The notes: generated from the sequence alone by a model not told the origin. DNA of 64,000 nucleotides from Novosphingobium sp. (GCF_030696665.1 NZ_JAUYRV010000014.1:62001-126000); one strand, 5' to 3'. Counted from the first letter of the stretch, positions 33,601 to 43,045 are shown. A program made the numbers and translations.

Positions 33601-34478
33601 TGCGCAAGCCACCATTTCAGCAAGTGATGCGCCACGGCAAACGGCGGCGGCGCGATGAACGCGCCATCTTCCGCGCCGCTCATCGCATATTGCACTTCCT
33701 CGCGCGTGAACCAGCGCGCATCGTCGAGTTCGGTTTCGTCGATGGTGATTTCGCGCTGGGTCGTGAACGCGTGGCACGCGATCATCAGCGAGGACGGGAA
33801 CGGCCACGGCTGGCTCGCCACATAGTGCACCGCGTCCACCTTAACGCCCGCCTCTTCCAACACCTCGCGCCGCACCGCATCCTCCAGCCCTTCGCCCGGC
33901 TCCACAAAGCCTGCCAGCGCGGAATACCGGCGCGGTGGGAATCGCGGCTGGCGGCCCAGCAGCAGTTCGCCATCGCATTCCACCGTCATGATCGTCACCG
34001 GATCGACGCGAGGAAAGTGCTCGGCCCCGCAAGCATCGTTGGTACATGTCCGCTGCCAGCCGCCCTTGCGCAGCACCGTGGCCGATCCGCACCGCGCGCA
34101 GAACCGGTGCCGCGCATGCCAATCCACCAGACTGCGCGCCCCGCCATAAATCGAAAGATCGCCGGGCGAGAGCGCTCCCATCGCGCCCCACAGCCGGGGA
34201 TTGGGCGGTGCCACGCTGCCCACAATCGCGGGTGTCACTTGCGCAAAGCACCCGCGCCCGTCCTCGCTCAGCCCCAGAAACACCAGTTCAGCCGCCGGGT
34301 CGGCATCCGCCAGCGTGCCCCAGTCCAGGCCACCATCGGGCGCGATCACCGGGTCGATCCCCTCAAGCTTCAGCAGCCGCGCGCGCCAGTTCATCAGGTC
34401 GCCCAGCCGCTCGGCATCGCCCCGGATGTGGTCGGCACGGTCCAGCCCGCCGCCTGCAAATGCGATTGTCGTGTCCAT
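33597..34478 (-). CDS. nudC: NAD+ diphosphatase / RNA decapping hydrolase NudC
   Basis: A 293-residue Nudix enzyme. Seen: a four-Cys zinc ribbon (RFCARCGSATVLRKGG then TCTNDACGAEHFPR), the Nudix box GFVEPGEGLEDAVRREVLEE, and the NudC signature SQPWPFPSSLM. It cleaves NAD(H) to NMN and AMP and removes NAD caps from RNA. Start: ATG 34478, overlapping the stop of the hydrolase gene upstream (ATGA); a GTG one codon earlier is less likely. It is coupled at both ends. Confidence 0.95.
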   Translation of the reverse strand: MDTTIAFAGGGLDRADHIRGDAERLGDLMNWRARLLKLEGIDPVIAPDGGLDWGTLADADPAAELVFLGLSEDGRGCFAQVTPAIVGSVAPPNPRLWGAMGALSPGDLSIYGGARSLVDWHARHRFCARCGSATVLRKGGWQRTCTNDACGAEHFPRVDPVTIMTVECDGELLLGRQPRFPPRRYSALAGFVEPGEGLEDAVRREVLEEAGVKVDAVHYVASQPWPFPSSLMIACHAFTTQREITIDETELDDARWFTREEVQYAMSGAEDGAFIAPPPFAVAHHLLKWWLAQ

Positions 34479-35773
34479 CACGCTGCGGCCTTCTTCCCCG
34501 TCACGTCGGCCAAGACGGCCTGCGCGAATTCCCTATGCACCGGATAGGCTTCCGATGGCATGTACTGCGTATAGCACCCCGCGCGCAGCCCCACGCGGAA
34601 GTTGACGAAGCCAACGGTCCCCGCCGCTCCCGCCCAGCCATACGTCCCGGCATCCTCGCCCAGCCCGACAGAGCCGCCCGCGCCAAAGCCGTTGCCCTTG
34701 ATGAAAGCCTTGGAAAGGTCGGTCCCCACCGGCAATAGATTGCTCGTCCCCAGCCGCACCGCAGCCTCGCTCATCACCTGACGCCCGTCGATCTTGCCAA
34801 AGCCCAGTAGCATCCGCTGAAACCGGTCATAGTCGCGCGGCGATGAGACCAACCCCGCCCCGCCAAACGGATAGGGCGGCTGATCCAGATAGATCGAGGT
34901 CTTGCCCGGATCTACCGGCAGCAGCATCCCGCTCACCGCCGCATAATTCGTGGTAAGCCGCCCCGCCTCGCTCTGGGGCACGCGGAACCACGTGGATGTC
35001 ATGCCGCAAGGGCCAAACACCCGCTCGGCCAGAAAGGCATCGAATGCCTTGCCCGAAGCCACTTCGATCACGCGGCCCAGCAGATCCAGCCCCACCGAAT
35101 AGCTCCACACGCTCCCCGGCTCGTAGACCAAAGGCAAGGTCGCCAGCACATCGGCGAATTCAGCAAGGCTGCTCAAAGGCTTGAACCCGTCCATCCCCGG
35201 CATGGGCAAGCGGCTGGCCTGCCCCGGCACGACGCCTGCCTTGATGAAAGCATCCTTGATCGGCCCGTTCTGGATGATCGAATAGCCCAGCCCCGCCGTA
35301 TGCGTCATCAGATGTCGCACGGTAATCGGCGTTTTTGCAGGCCGCAGATCGGTGATCGAGCCATCGGGCGTGGCCTGCACCATCATCTTGCCGAACGCGG
35401 GCAGCAGATCGGCGATGGGCTGGTCGAGCCGCAGCTTGCCTTCGTCCACCAGCATCATCGCGGCCATGCCGGTGATCGGCTTGGTCATCGAATAGATGCG
35501 GAACAGGCTGTCCATGTCCACCGCCTGATCAAGCCCCCTGGCCACAGTCCCGCGCGCAATGTCCATCGGCGCATCAGCAGCGCCCCAGCCCATCGCCGCG
35601 ATCATCCCCGGCAGCTTGCCGGTGGACACATAGCCATCGAGCATCCGCGCCACAGTGGGAAACTTCGCCTCTGCCGCTGCAGAACCCCACGCCATGCGCG
35701 GCAGGAACGCCACGCCGCCAAGCGCCCCGAACGATCCCAACAGACCTCTGCGCGAAACCGCCATCCGCTGCAT
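34478..35773 (-). CDS. Tat-exported class C-type serine hydrolase
   Basis: A 431-residue beta-lactamase/esterase-fold protein. The N terminus carries a twin-arginine signal, VSRRGLLGSFGALGGVAFLP. The nucleophile motif is SMTK (Ser-x2-Lys) in FRIYSMTKPITGMAAM and the second motif is YSV in VWSYSVGLDLLGR, so it resembles EstB-type esterases more than true AmpC (YAN). It probably hydrolyses esters or amides in the periplasm. Start: ATG 35773, with AGGA upstream; ATG 35764 is possible. It begins two bases after the mutY stop. Confidence 0.86.
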   Translation of the reverse strand: MQRMAVSRRGLLGSFGALGGVAFLPRMAWGSAAAEAKFPTVARMLDGYVSTGKLPGMIAAMGWGAADAPMDIARGTVARGLDQAVDMDSLFRIYSMTKPITGMAAMMLVDEGKLRLDQPIADLLPAFGKMMVQATPDGSITDLRPAKTPITVRHLMTHTAGLGYSIIQNGPIKDAFIKAGVVPGQASRLPMPGMDGFKPLSSLAEFADVLATLPLVYEPGSVWSYSVGLDLLGRVIEVASGKAFDAFLAERVFGPCGMTSTWFRVPQSEAGRLTTNYAAVSGMLLPVDPGKTSIYLDQPPYPFGGAGLVSSPRDYDRFQRMLLGFGKIDGRQVMSEAAVRLGTSNLLPVGTDLSKAFIKGNGFGAGGSVGLGEDAGTYGWAGAAGTVGFVNFRVGLRAGCYTQYMPSEAYPVHREFAQAVLADVTGKKAAA

Positions 35774-35775
35774 TT

Positions 35776-36840
35776 TCAGCCATTCCTCTCCGCAATCGCC
35801 AGCCGCGCCGCCTTGGCAAAGACGGTGGGCAGCCCAGCGGCCTCGATCTGTTCGACCGGCCACCACTCTCCGTCGCCATGACTAACGGCTCCCGGCTGAA
35901 CGCAAAGCATCAATTGCAGTTCAAGATCGAAATGCGTGAACGAATGCCGCACCACACCACCTTGCCGCCACTCCCCGTCCAGCACCGCCGCGCCATCCCC
36001 CTTGGCCGACCAGCCATCATCGGGCAGCGCGCGCATCCCGCCCAGCATCCCGCGCCCGGCCCGTGTCACCAGCAAAACCTTGCCATCGCGCTCGATCCAG
36101 TAAGCCCGCCCCTGCCGCAAGGGCTTGGCCTTCTTCGCTGCCTTCACCGGCAGCCGCTCCGGCGCTCCCTCGGCCCGCCCCCGGCACTGCACAGACAGCG
36201 GACACAACATGCACCGGGGTGATCGCGCGGTGCAGATCGTCGCCCCCAGATCCATCATCGCCTGCGCAAAATCCCCGGCGCGCTCGTCCGGCGTCACCTG
36301 CCCCGCCGCAAAGCGGATTGCTGCCCTGCCCCCGGGCAATGGCTCGTCGATCGCAAACAACCGCGCCACCACCCGCTCGACATTGGCATCGACCACCACT
36401 GCCCGCCGCCCAAAGGCAATCGCCGCCACCGCCGCCGCCGTATATTCGCCCAGCCCCGGCAATGCGCGCAACCCCTCTTCGGTATCGGGAAACACCTCCC
36501 CCATCGCCGCCACCGCCCGCGCACAGGCCAGCAGATTGCGCGCGCGAGCATAATATCCCAACCCTGCCCAAGCGGCCATCACATCGGCATCATCCGCCGC
36601 TGCCAGATCGCCGACAGTCGGCCAGCGCGCAGTAAATTTCGCAAAATACGGTCCCACCGCCGCCACGGTGGTCTGCTGAAGCATGACTTCGGAAAGCCAC
36701 ACCTTGTATGGCTCCTGCCGCGCCTCCCCCGGCAATTTGCGCCACGGCAACCGCCTTGCATGAACATCATACCAGCCGAGCAATGCAGGCGCGACTGCCT
36801 CGGGATCGAAGGTGATTTCAGCTTCCTCTCTGGCTTGCAT
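35776..36840 (-). CDS. mutY: A/G-specific adenine glycosylase
   Basis: A 354-residue DNA repair enzyme removing adenine opposite 8-oxoguanine. Seen: SEVMLQQTTV with catalytic Glu51, the helix-hairpin-helix LPGLGEYTAAAV, VVDANVERVVARLF with the catalytic Asp, and the [4Fe-4S] loop CTARSPRCMLCPLSVQC (C-x6-C-x2-C-x5-C). The C-terminal Nudix-like domain recognises 8-oxoG. Start: ATG 36840; the dciA start is only 14 bases away on the other strand, so promoters must overlap coding sequence. Confidence 0.95.
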   Translation of the reverse strand: MQAREEAEITFDPEAVAPALLGWYDVHARRLPWRKLPGEARQEPYKVWLSEVMLQQTTVAAVGPYFAKFTARWPTVGDLAAADDADVMAAWAGLGYYARARNLLACARAVAAMGEVFPDTEEGLRALPGLGEYTAAAVAAIAFGRRAVVVDANVERVVARLFAIDEPLPGGRAAIRFAAGQVTPDERAGDFAQAMMDLGATICTARSPRCMLCPLSVQCRGRAEGAPERLPVKAAKKAKPLRQGRAYWIERDGKVLLVTRAGRGMLGGMRALPDDGWSAKGDGAAVLDGEWRQGGVVRHSFTHFDLELQLMLCVQPGAVSHGDGEWWPVEQIEAAGLPTVFAKAARLAIAERNG

Positions 36841-36854
36841 CGCGCACCTATGGC

Positions 36855-37448
36855 ATGGCCCAAGGCGATATGAAAACCACCCCTTCTGACGCGGACAAAC
36901 CCAAGACGGCAAAAGCCAGCAAGCCTGCGCCAAAGCCCGCGCTCAAACCCTATGAACGCCCGCGCGGCGGCGAAGCGCGCCAGATTGCAGACCTTATGCC
37001 CGCCATCGGTCGGACTGCTTTCCGCCGCTTCGGCTTCGTGCAATCCAGCGTCGTCACCCGCTGGCCCGAGATTGTGGGCGAACGCAACGCCCGCAACTGC
37101 ATGCCCGAATCCATCCGCTTCCCGCCGGGTGAAAAGTCCGACGGCATCCTCCAACTCGTCGTCAGCCCTGCCCACGCGCCAATGATCCAGCATGTGATCC
37201 CCGAAATCATGGAGCGGGTGAACCGCTTCTTCGGCTATCGCGCGGTCGCCAAGGTGAAGATCCGGCAAGGTGCGGTTCAGGCACCAAAGGCCAAGGAGCA
37301 ACCGCGCGCCGCGCCTCCTTCGCTTAAGCCGATTCCGATGGAATTGGGGGATTCGTTGCGCGATATCGGCGATCCTGAACTGCGCACCGTGCTCGAATCG
37401 CTGGCGCGCAGTCTCGATAGTGCTTCTGGGGGAAACAGGAACGGATGA
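36855..37448 (+). CDS. DciA-like protein (DUF721)
   Basis: A 197-residue protein. An Ala/Lys/Pro-rich, basic N terminus (about 1-38) is followed by the DUF721 core (IADLMPAIGRTAFRRFGF, VTRWPEIVGERNARNCMPES), seen in DciA, the bacterial helicase operator that loads DnaB where DnaC is absent. A C-terminal disordered tail follows. Its divergent link to mutY and coupled dsbA (ATGA 37445-37448) is common in alphaproteobacteria. ATG 36870 is an alternative start. Confidence 0.82.
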   Translation: MAQGDMKTTPSDADKPKTAKASKPAPKPALKPYERPRGGEARQIADLMPAIGRTAFRRFGFVQSSVVTRWPEIVGERNARNCMPESIRFPPGEKSDGILQLVVSPAHAPMIQHVIPEIMERVNRFFGYRAVAKVKIRQGAVQAPKAKEQPRAAPPSLKPIPMELGDSLRDIGDPELRTVLESLARSLDSASGGNRNG

Positions 37449-38149
37449 CCCGCAAACTCGCAACTGCCGCTTTCGCAACCCTCGCCGCACTGGCTCTGAT
37501 AGGCGCGACCAAACCGGCACGCCCCGCAGGCGGCACCAACTGGGCCGCTACGTCCACGGCCACACCCGAAGGCCATCACGTCCTCGGCAATCCCAAGGCG
37601 CCCCTGCGGCTGGTTCAGTACGTCAGCTATACCTGCCCGCACTGCTCCGCATTCGAAGTAGAATCCGAAGGTCAGTTGAAAGTCGGCATGGTCGGCCCCG
37701 GCAAGGGTGCGGTCGAAGTGCGCAATTTCGTGCGAGATCCGGTAGACGTCACCGTCGCGCTCATCACCAACTGCGTGCCTGCCAACCGCTTTTTCAGCGT
37801 CCATACCGCCTTCATGCGCGCGCAGCCGCAATGGATCGGCCCGCTTTCAAATTCCACCGCTGCGCAGCGCCAGCGCTGGACCACCGGTCCCTTTGCCGCA
37901 CGCACCCGCGCTATCGCCTCGGACTTCAAGTTCTATCAGTTCATGGCCGCCCGCGGCCTTGATCGCCCCGCAATGGACCGCTGCCTCGCCAATGAACCGC
38001 TGGCCAACAAGCTGGCACAACAGACCAACGAAGCGGTCGAAAAACTCGGCGTCACAGGCACCCCCAGCTTCATGATCGACGGTGTCCTGCTTGCCGGCAC
38101 CCACAGCTGGGACGCCCTGCGCCCGCAGATCCTCGCGCGGACAAAGTAG
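37445..38149 (+). CDS. Periplasmic DsbA-like thiol:disulfide protein
   Basis: A 234-residue protein with a signal peptide (LATAAFATLAALALIGA) and the redox motif CPHC in SYTCPHCSAFEVES. GVTGTPSFMIDGVLL carries the cis-Pro. It oxidises or isomerises disulfides in exported proteins. It is coupled to dciA by an ATGA overlap and followed, after 205 bases of stacked repeats, by a lipoprotein relative. The pair may divide labour between periplasm and membrane surface (inference). Confidence 0.9.
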   Translation: MTRKLATAAFATLAALALIGATKPARPAGGTNWAATSTATPEGHHVLGNPKAPLRLVQYVSYTCPHCSAFEVESEGQLKVGMVGPGKGAVEVRNFVRDPVDVTVALITNCVPANRFFSVHTAFMRAQPQWIGPLSNSTAAQRQRWTTGPFAARTRAIASDFKFYQFMAARGLDRPAMDRCLANEPLANKLAQQTNEAVEKLGVTGTPSFMIDGVLLAGTHSWDALRPQILARTK

Positions 38150-38152
38150 CGT

Positions 38153-38268
38153 AGCAATCTCCCCTCCACCTGCGGGAGGGGCACCCTTCTTGCTCCCCTC
38201 CCGCAGGCGGGAGGGGTCGGGGGAGGGCATGTTCCAAAACCGCATCCTGAGCCTGTCGAAGGACCATC
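38153..38268. repeat. Composite of three dispersed repeats before the second dsbA
   Basis: Three units stand in tandem: CTCCCCTCCACCTGCGGGAG (38158 on), a near-exact copy of the 32437 repeat (CTCCCCTCCCGCAGGCGGGA to GGGAGGGCATGTT, 38193-38233), and the CATCCTGAGCCTGTCGAAGG unit (38243-38266). Together they separate the two dsbA-like genes. This looks like a preferred landing site for intergenic repeats, and could weaken read-through to the second gene. Confidence 0.85.
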
Positions 38269-38354
38269 CACAACCCAAACCCCGCCCCCCTTCACCACCC
38301 GGCCACAATCGGCTAGCGTCCGTCCAAACCGCCAGACACGGGAATATCCACACG

Positions 38355-39104
38355 ATGAAGCTCGCCCGCGCCCTCCTGCTTGCCGCCCTGCCCCTCACGC
38401 TTGGCCTTTCCGCCTGTGACAAGAAGGACGCCGCCGCCACGGGCGATGTCGCCAGCAGCGAACCCATCGCCAAAATTCCCGCACCTGCAGGCAAATCGTG
38501 GACTGAAACGTTCTCGGCAACGGCCGATGGTGGCTATCTGATCGGTAACCCCGATGCTCCGATAAAGGTCATGGAATTCGGCGCGCTGTCCTGCTCGCAC
38601 TGTGCGGAATTCTCGGAAAAGGGCTTCCCCAAGCTGCGCGATGAATACATCGCATCGGGCCGCGTGTCCTATGAACTGCGCCTGTTCCTGCTCAATATGC
38701 TCGATATGCCTTCGGTCCTGCTCGCCACGTGCGGCACGCCCGAAGCGGTGATCCCGCTGTCCGAACAATTCTGGGGCTGGCAGCCGCAGATGTTCACCAA
38801 CCTGCAAGCGAACGAAGCCGCACTGCAGCAAGTTTCCGCACTCCCGCCTGAAAAGCGCTTTGGCGGCATCGCGCAAGTTTCGGGGATGAGCGAATTTTTC
38901 GCCTCGCGTGGCGTTGCGGCGGCGCAAGGTTCCGCCTGCCTCGCCGATACGGCAAAGGCCACAAAACTTGCCGAACTGAACGAAAAGTGGAGCAAGGAGT
39001 TCGACATCACCGGCACCCCCACGTTCTTCATCAACGGCAACAAGACCGGCGTTGCCGATTGGGCATCGCTGGAACCGATGATCCAGAAGGCTGGCGCGCG
39101 CTAG
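38355..39104 (+). CDS. DsbA-like lipoprotein
   Basis: A 249-residue protein. The signal ends in a lipobox (LTLGLSAC, Cys21), so the mature protein is a lipoprotein. The redox motif is CSHC in FGALSCSHCAEFSEK; the cis-Pro loop is ITGTPTFFINGNKTG. Start: ATG 38355; the frame is open much further upstream through the repeats, which I discount. It is the second of two DsbA-like genes before smc. Which one feeds electrons to DsbB is unknown. Confidence 0.9.
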   Translation: MKLARALLLAALPLTLGLSACDKKDAAATGDVASSEPIAKIPAPAGKSWTETFSATADGGYLIGNPDAPIKVMEFGALSCSHCAEFSEKGFPKLRDEYIASGRVSYELRLFLLNMLDMPSVLLATCGTPEAVIPLSEQFWGWQPQMFTNLQANEAALQQVSALPPEKRFGGIAQVSGMSEFFASRGVAAAQGSACLADTAKATKLAELNEKWSKEFDITGTPTFFINGNKTGVADWASLEPMIQKAGAR

Positions 39105-39132
39105 GGCAGAGCGGCAGCCGGGGGCCTGAGGC

Positions 39133-42100
39133 ATGCTGTTCAAGCGCTTGAAACTGTCCGGTTTCAAGAGCTTCGTAGAGCCTGCCGAACTGCGCATCGA
39201 ACCCGGCCTCACCGGCGTTGTCGGCCCCAACGGCTGCGGCAAATCGAACCTGCTCGAAGCGATCCGCTGGGTCATGGGCGAAAGCTCGGCCAAGTCGATG
39301 CGCGGCGGCGGCATGGAAGACGTGATCTTCGCAGGCACCGCCACGCGCCCTGCCCGCGCCTTTGCCGAAGTCCTGCTCACCGCCGAAACCGATCCTGACG
39401 GACCGTTCGGCGCGGAACTCGAAGTCGTCCGCCGCATCGAACGCGGCGCAGGCAGCGCCTACCGCGTCAATGGCAAGGACGTGCGCGCCAAAGACGTCGC
39501 GCTGGTCTTTGCCGACGCCGCCACCGGCGCGCACAGCCCGGCGCTGGTCAGCCAGGGCCGCATCGCCGCCGTCATCGCCGCCAAACCCACCGAACGCCGC
39601 ATGATGCTCGAAGAGGCCGCCGGAATCGCCGGTCTCCACGTCCGCCGCCGCGACGCAGAGCAAAAGCTGCGCGCCACCGAAGTCAACGTCGCAAGGCTCG
39701 AAGACCTGCTCTCCGGCCTTGAAGGCCAGATCAACACCCTACGCCGCCAGGCCCGCGCCGCCGAACGCTACAAGGCTGTCAGCGAGAAAATCCGCCTCTC
39801 CGAAGCCCGCCTCGTCTTCGCCCGCTGGCGCGATGCCGCCGCCGCTGCCGAAGCCGCGCGCAAACAGGCCACGGCAGCCGAAGAAGCGGTAAAAGCCGCA
39901 GCCCTCGTCGCCAATCAGGCCCAAGCCGCCCAGCACAAAGCCGCCGCCGCCCTGTCCGAAGCGCGCGACGAACTGTTTGATCGCAGGCAGGATGCCGCTG
40001 CCCACGGCCAACGCATGGCCTCGCTCTCTGCACAGTTGGAAGCCGCCGAACAGCGCGTGGCTGACATCGATCGCCAGCTCACGCGGATCGAACAGGACCG
40101 CGCCAGCGCCGACAAGCTGACCGAAGACGCGGCCGCCGCAATGGCAAAGCTCGATCAAGACCTCACCGCCGCCGAAGCAGCCCTTGCCGAAGACACCGCT
40201 CGCCGCCCCACCCTCGTCGCCGCGGCCGACGACGCAGATCGCGCCGCGCGCGCAGCCGAAATCGCCCTCGCACAGCGCGTGGCAGAGCAGGCCGGGATCG
40301 ACGCCGAATGGCGCGTGGCCGAAGCGGCTGTCGCCGCCGCCCGCCAACGTCTGGTGCGGCTCGATGCCGATGCTTCGCGGATCGCGCAGCAGGCTGACGC
40401 TTTGGCGCGGGAGGCCGATCCCGCCGCGCAAATCGCTGAAGCAGAAGCAAAAAGGGCCGACGCAGCCGCCGCCATTGCCAAAGCTGAAGCTGAGCGCACT
40501 GACCTATCCGCACAGCGGGAGGCACTTTCCATCGAGCGCGACACCGCAAGCAATGCGCTCGCTCAAGCCCGCGCCGACCTTTCCGGCGTAGAGCGAGAGG
40601 CAGACGCCTTGGCGCGCGACAAGGCAGCGCGGGAAAAGGCACGTTTCGCCAAAGGCTTGGGCCAATCTGCCATCGCCGGCACACGCGCGGCACCCGGTTA
40701 TGAACGCGCCCTCGCCGCCGTCCTCGGCCGAGATGCCAGCGCGCCAGTAGGCCCCGCGCCCGCCGATGCCGAAGGCCGCTTCTGGACCGGAGCGGGAGCG
40801 CTCTCACCACTGCCAGATTCCCTCGCCCACCACGTCCCGCAATGCCCACCCGAACTCACCGCCAGACTCGCGCTGGTCCGCGTGAGTGATAGCGATGATG
40901 GACAAGTCCTTCAGCCGGGCGAGTGGTTGGTCACGAAAGTTGGACGGCTCAGAAGGTGGGATGGATTTGTCGCGCGGGGTGAAGGTGCGGCGGAAGCGGC
41001 GGCGCTCGAAGCCGAAAATCGGCTGACCGAACTTGAGGCAATTTTGCCCGCGCGCAGAGCGGCTGTCAGCGCCGCGCAAACAGCACTTGAAGGCGTGCAG
41101 GAGCGTCTAGGTGTCATCTCTGTGCATCTAGGTGCAGTTCAGAAATCCATCACGGAAGCAGCGGATTCAGAGCGTGCGGCGTTGCGGGCCTTGGATGCGG
41201 CAGAGGCAGCGCGGGCGCGCTTGGAGCAAAGAAAGGCCGAGATTTCAAGGGCTCAGGCAGACCTTTCTGACCAACGTCAAGCTGCGCAGGGCGAACTTTC
41301 CGCCGCCGAAGACAAGCGCAACACCCTGCCAGACCCCGAAGCAGGCCGCGCCGCGCTCGAAGCGGCCCGCGCCCGCAACGATGCAGCGCGCACATCCTTG
41401 CAAGCAACCACGGCGGCAGCAGCCTCGCTCGATCAGAACATTGCCGTTGGAAAAGAACGACTTGCAGGAATACGCGGCGATATCCGTGCATGGCAGGCCC
41501 GCGCCGGAGACGCCGCCAAACGTCTCGCCGAAATGACCGGACGGCGCGAAGAACTGGAAGCCGAACGCGCAATTTCTGCCGCAAAACCAAAGGGTTTGAT
41601 CGCGGAGATCGAGCAAGGTGAGAGCATCCGCACACGCCTCGCGACCGATCTCACAGCCGCCGAAACCGCCCTGGCCACAGCAGAAACTGCGTCAAAACAA
41701 GCAGATAGCGCCCTCTCCTCAGCCAACGAGGCCCTCGCCACCGCCCGCGAATCCCGCGCCGGCGCCGTCGCCCGCGCCGAGAACGAGGACGCGCGACGGC
41801 AGGAAATGGCTGGAATCTCAGGAGAAAGGTTCCAGTGCCCACCCCCACTCCTGCCCGAACGCTTCGGTTTCGCCAGCGCCGAAGTCGCCAGCGCGGGCGA
41901 GGAATCCGCCGCGATGGATCGCCTCACCGCCGAGCGTGAACGCATCGGCCCGGTCAACCTCGTCGCCGCCGACGAACTCGCCGAAGCAGAGGAGCGCCAC
42001 GGCACCAGCGTGGCCGAACAAGCTGAACTAACCGAGGCAGTTCATAGACTTAGAGGTTCCATCGGCAACCTCAACCGCGAAGGCCGCGAACGCCTGCGCG

Positions 42101-42573
42101 CCGCCTTCGAAGCGGTAGACGGCCACTTCCGCAACCTATTCTCCCGCCTGTTCGGCGGCGGCGAGGCGCACCTCGCGCTGATCGACAGCGATGATCCACT
42201 GGAAGCAGGCCTCGAAATCTTCGCACAACCGCCCGGCAAGCGCCTGCAATCCTTGACTCTTCTGTCCGGTGGCGAACAGGCGCTGACAGCAGTAGCGCTG
42301 ATCTTCGCCCTCTTCCTCACCAACCCCGCCCCGATCTGCGTCCTCGACGAAGTCGACGCGCCGCTGGACGACGCCAACATCGAACGCTTCTGCGACCTAC
42401 TCGACGCGATGGTCGCCCAAACCAGCACCCGCTACCTGATCGTCACCCACAACGCGGTGACGATGAGCCGCATGCACCGCCTGTTCGGCGTGACGATGGT
42501 GGAACGTGGCGTCTCACGGTTGGTCAGCGTCGACTTGGGCGGCGCAGTGGAACTGCTTGAGGCAGCGGGTTAA
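39133..42573 (+). CDS. smc: Chromosome segregation ATPase SMC
   Basis: A 1146-residue SMC. Walker A is GPNGCGKSN (31-39), then a long Ala/Glu-rich coiled coil (about 165-500 and 630-960), a hinge near 510-620 (AKGLGQSAIAGTRAAPGYER), and the C-terminal signature LLSGGEQALTAVAL with Walker B ICVLDEVDAPLDD. It compacts and segregates the chromosome with ScpA/ScpB, which are not in this window. Its stop overlaps the soxR stop (TTAA, 42570-42573). Confidence 0.96.
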   Translation: MLFKRLKLSGFKSFVEPAELRIEPGLTGVVGPNGCGKSNLLEAIRWVMGESSAKSMRGGGMEDVIFAGTATRPARAFAEVLLTAETDPDGPFGAELEVVRRIERGAGSAYRVNGKDVRAKDVALVFADAATGAHSPALVSQGRIAAVIAAKPTERRMMLEEAAGIAGLHVRRRDAEQKLRATEVNVARLEDLLSGLEGQINTLRRQARAAERYKAVSEKIRLSEARLVFARWRDAAAAAEAARKQATAAEEAVKAAALVANQAQAAQHKAAAALSEARDELFDRRQDAAAHGQRMASLSAQLEAAEQRVADIDRQLTRIEQDRASADKLTEDAAAAMAKLDQDLTAAEAALAEDTARRPTLVAAADDADRAARAAEIALAQRVAEQAGIDAEWRVAEAAVAAARQRLVRLDADASRIAQQADALAREADPAAQIAEAEAKRADAAAAIAKAEAERTDLSAQREALSIERDTASNALAQARADLSGVEREADALARDKAAREKARFAKGLGQSAIAGTRAAPGYERALAAVLGRDASAPVGPAPADAEGRFWTGAGALSPLPDSLAHHVPQCPPELTARLALVRVSDSDDGQVLQPGEWLVTKVGRLRRWDGFVARGEGAAEAAALEAENRLTELEAILPARRAAVSAAQTALEGVQERLGVISVHLGAVQKSITEAADSERAALRALDAAEAARARLEQRKAEISRAQADLSDQRQAAQGELSAAEDKRNTLPDPEAGRAALEAARARNDAARTSLQATTAAAASLDQNIAVGKERLAGIRGDIRAWQARAGDAAKRLAEMTGRREELEAERAISAAKPKGLIAEIEQGESIRTRLATDLTAAETALATAETASKQADSALSSANEALATARESRAGAVARAENEDARRQEMAGISGERFQCPPPLLPERFGFASAEVASAGEESAAMDRLTAERERIGPVNLVAADELAEAEERHGTSVAEQAELTEAVHRLRGSIGNLNREGRERLRAAFEAVDGHFRNLFSRLFGGGEAHLALIDSDDPLEAGLEIFAQPPGKRLQSLTLLSGGEQALTAVALIFALFLTNPAPICVLDEVDAPLDDANIERFCDLLDAMVAQTSTRYLIVTHNAVTMSRMHRLFGVTMVERGVSRLVSVDLGGAVELLEAAG

Positions 42574-43010
42574 TCCAGAACGAACCTTGGCCCCGGCCCC
42601 GCAGCACTTGCGCGGTCTTCCTTGTTGTACAGTGCGCAGCGGTCGAGGCTGAGGCAGCCGCAGCCGATGCATTCGTCGAGTTTGTTGCGGGTGCGGGTGA
42701 GGAGCTGGATGCGGCTGTCGATTTCCTTGCGGAGCGAGCGGCTGATTTTTTGCCAGTCCATGATGTTGGGCGTGCGGCCCTGCGGCAGGGCGGTTAATTC
42801 CCGCTCGATCTCGGCCAGCCCCAAACCCAGCTTCTGGGCGATCTGCACAAAGCCCAGCCGCCGGATGTCGGAGCGCAGGAAGCGGCGCTGGTTGCCGCCG
42901 GTGCGGACCGAGGTGACAAGGCCGCGATCTTCGTAATAGCGGATGGCCGAGATCGCGAGGCCAGTGCGGCGCGACAATGTGCCGATGGGGATAAGATCGT
43001 TGCGGTGCAT
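42570..43010 (-). CDS. soxR: Redox-sensitive transcriptional activator SoxR
   Basis: A 146-residue MerR-family regulator. The N-terminal winged helix is PIGTLSRRTGLAISAIRYYEDRG; the [2Fe-2S] ligands are Cys114, Cys117, Cys119 and Cys125 (CIGCGCLSLDRC), the exact SoxR spacing. It is activated by oxidation by redox-cycling compounds and untwists promoters with 19-base spacers. Start: ATG 43010. It is divergent from the N-acetyltransferase gene, with a SoxR operator between them. There is no soxS, as usual outside enterobacteria. Confidence 0.95.
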   Translation of the reverse strand: MHRNDLIPIGTLSRRTGLAISAIRYYEDRGLVTSVRTGGNQRRFLRSDIRRLGFVQIAQKLGLGLAEIERELTALPQGRTPNIMDWQKISRSLRKEIDSRIQLLTRTRNKLDECIGCGCLSLDRCALYNKEDRASAAGPGPRFVLD

Positions 43011-43045
43011 GCGCACTCTCTTTGGCGACTGCGGATCAAAACGGC

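Noticed and set aside
32434..38268. Repeats as a CRISPR array
   Set aside because: Copies are palindromic, far apart and lack regular spacers or cas genes.
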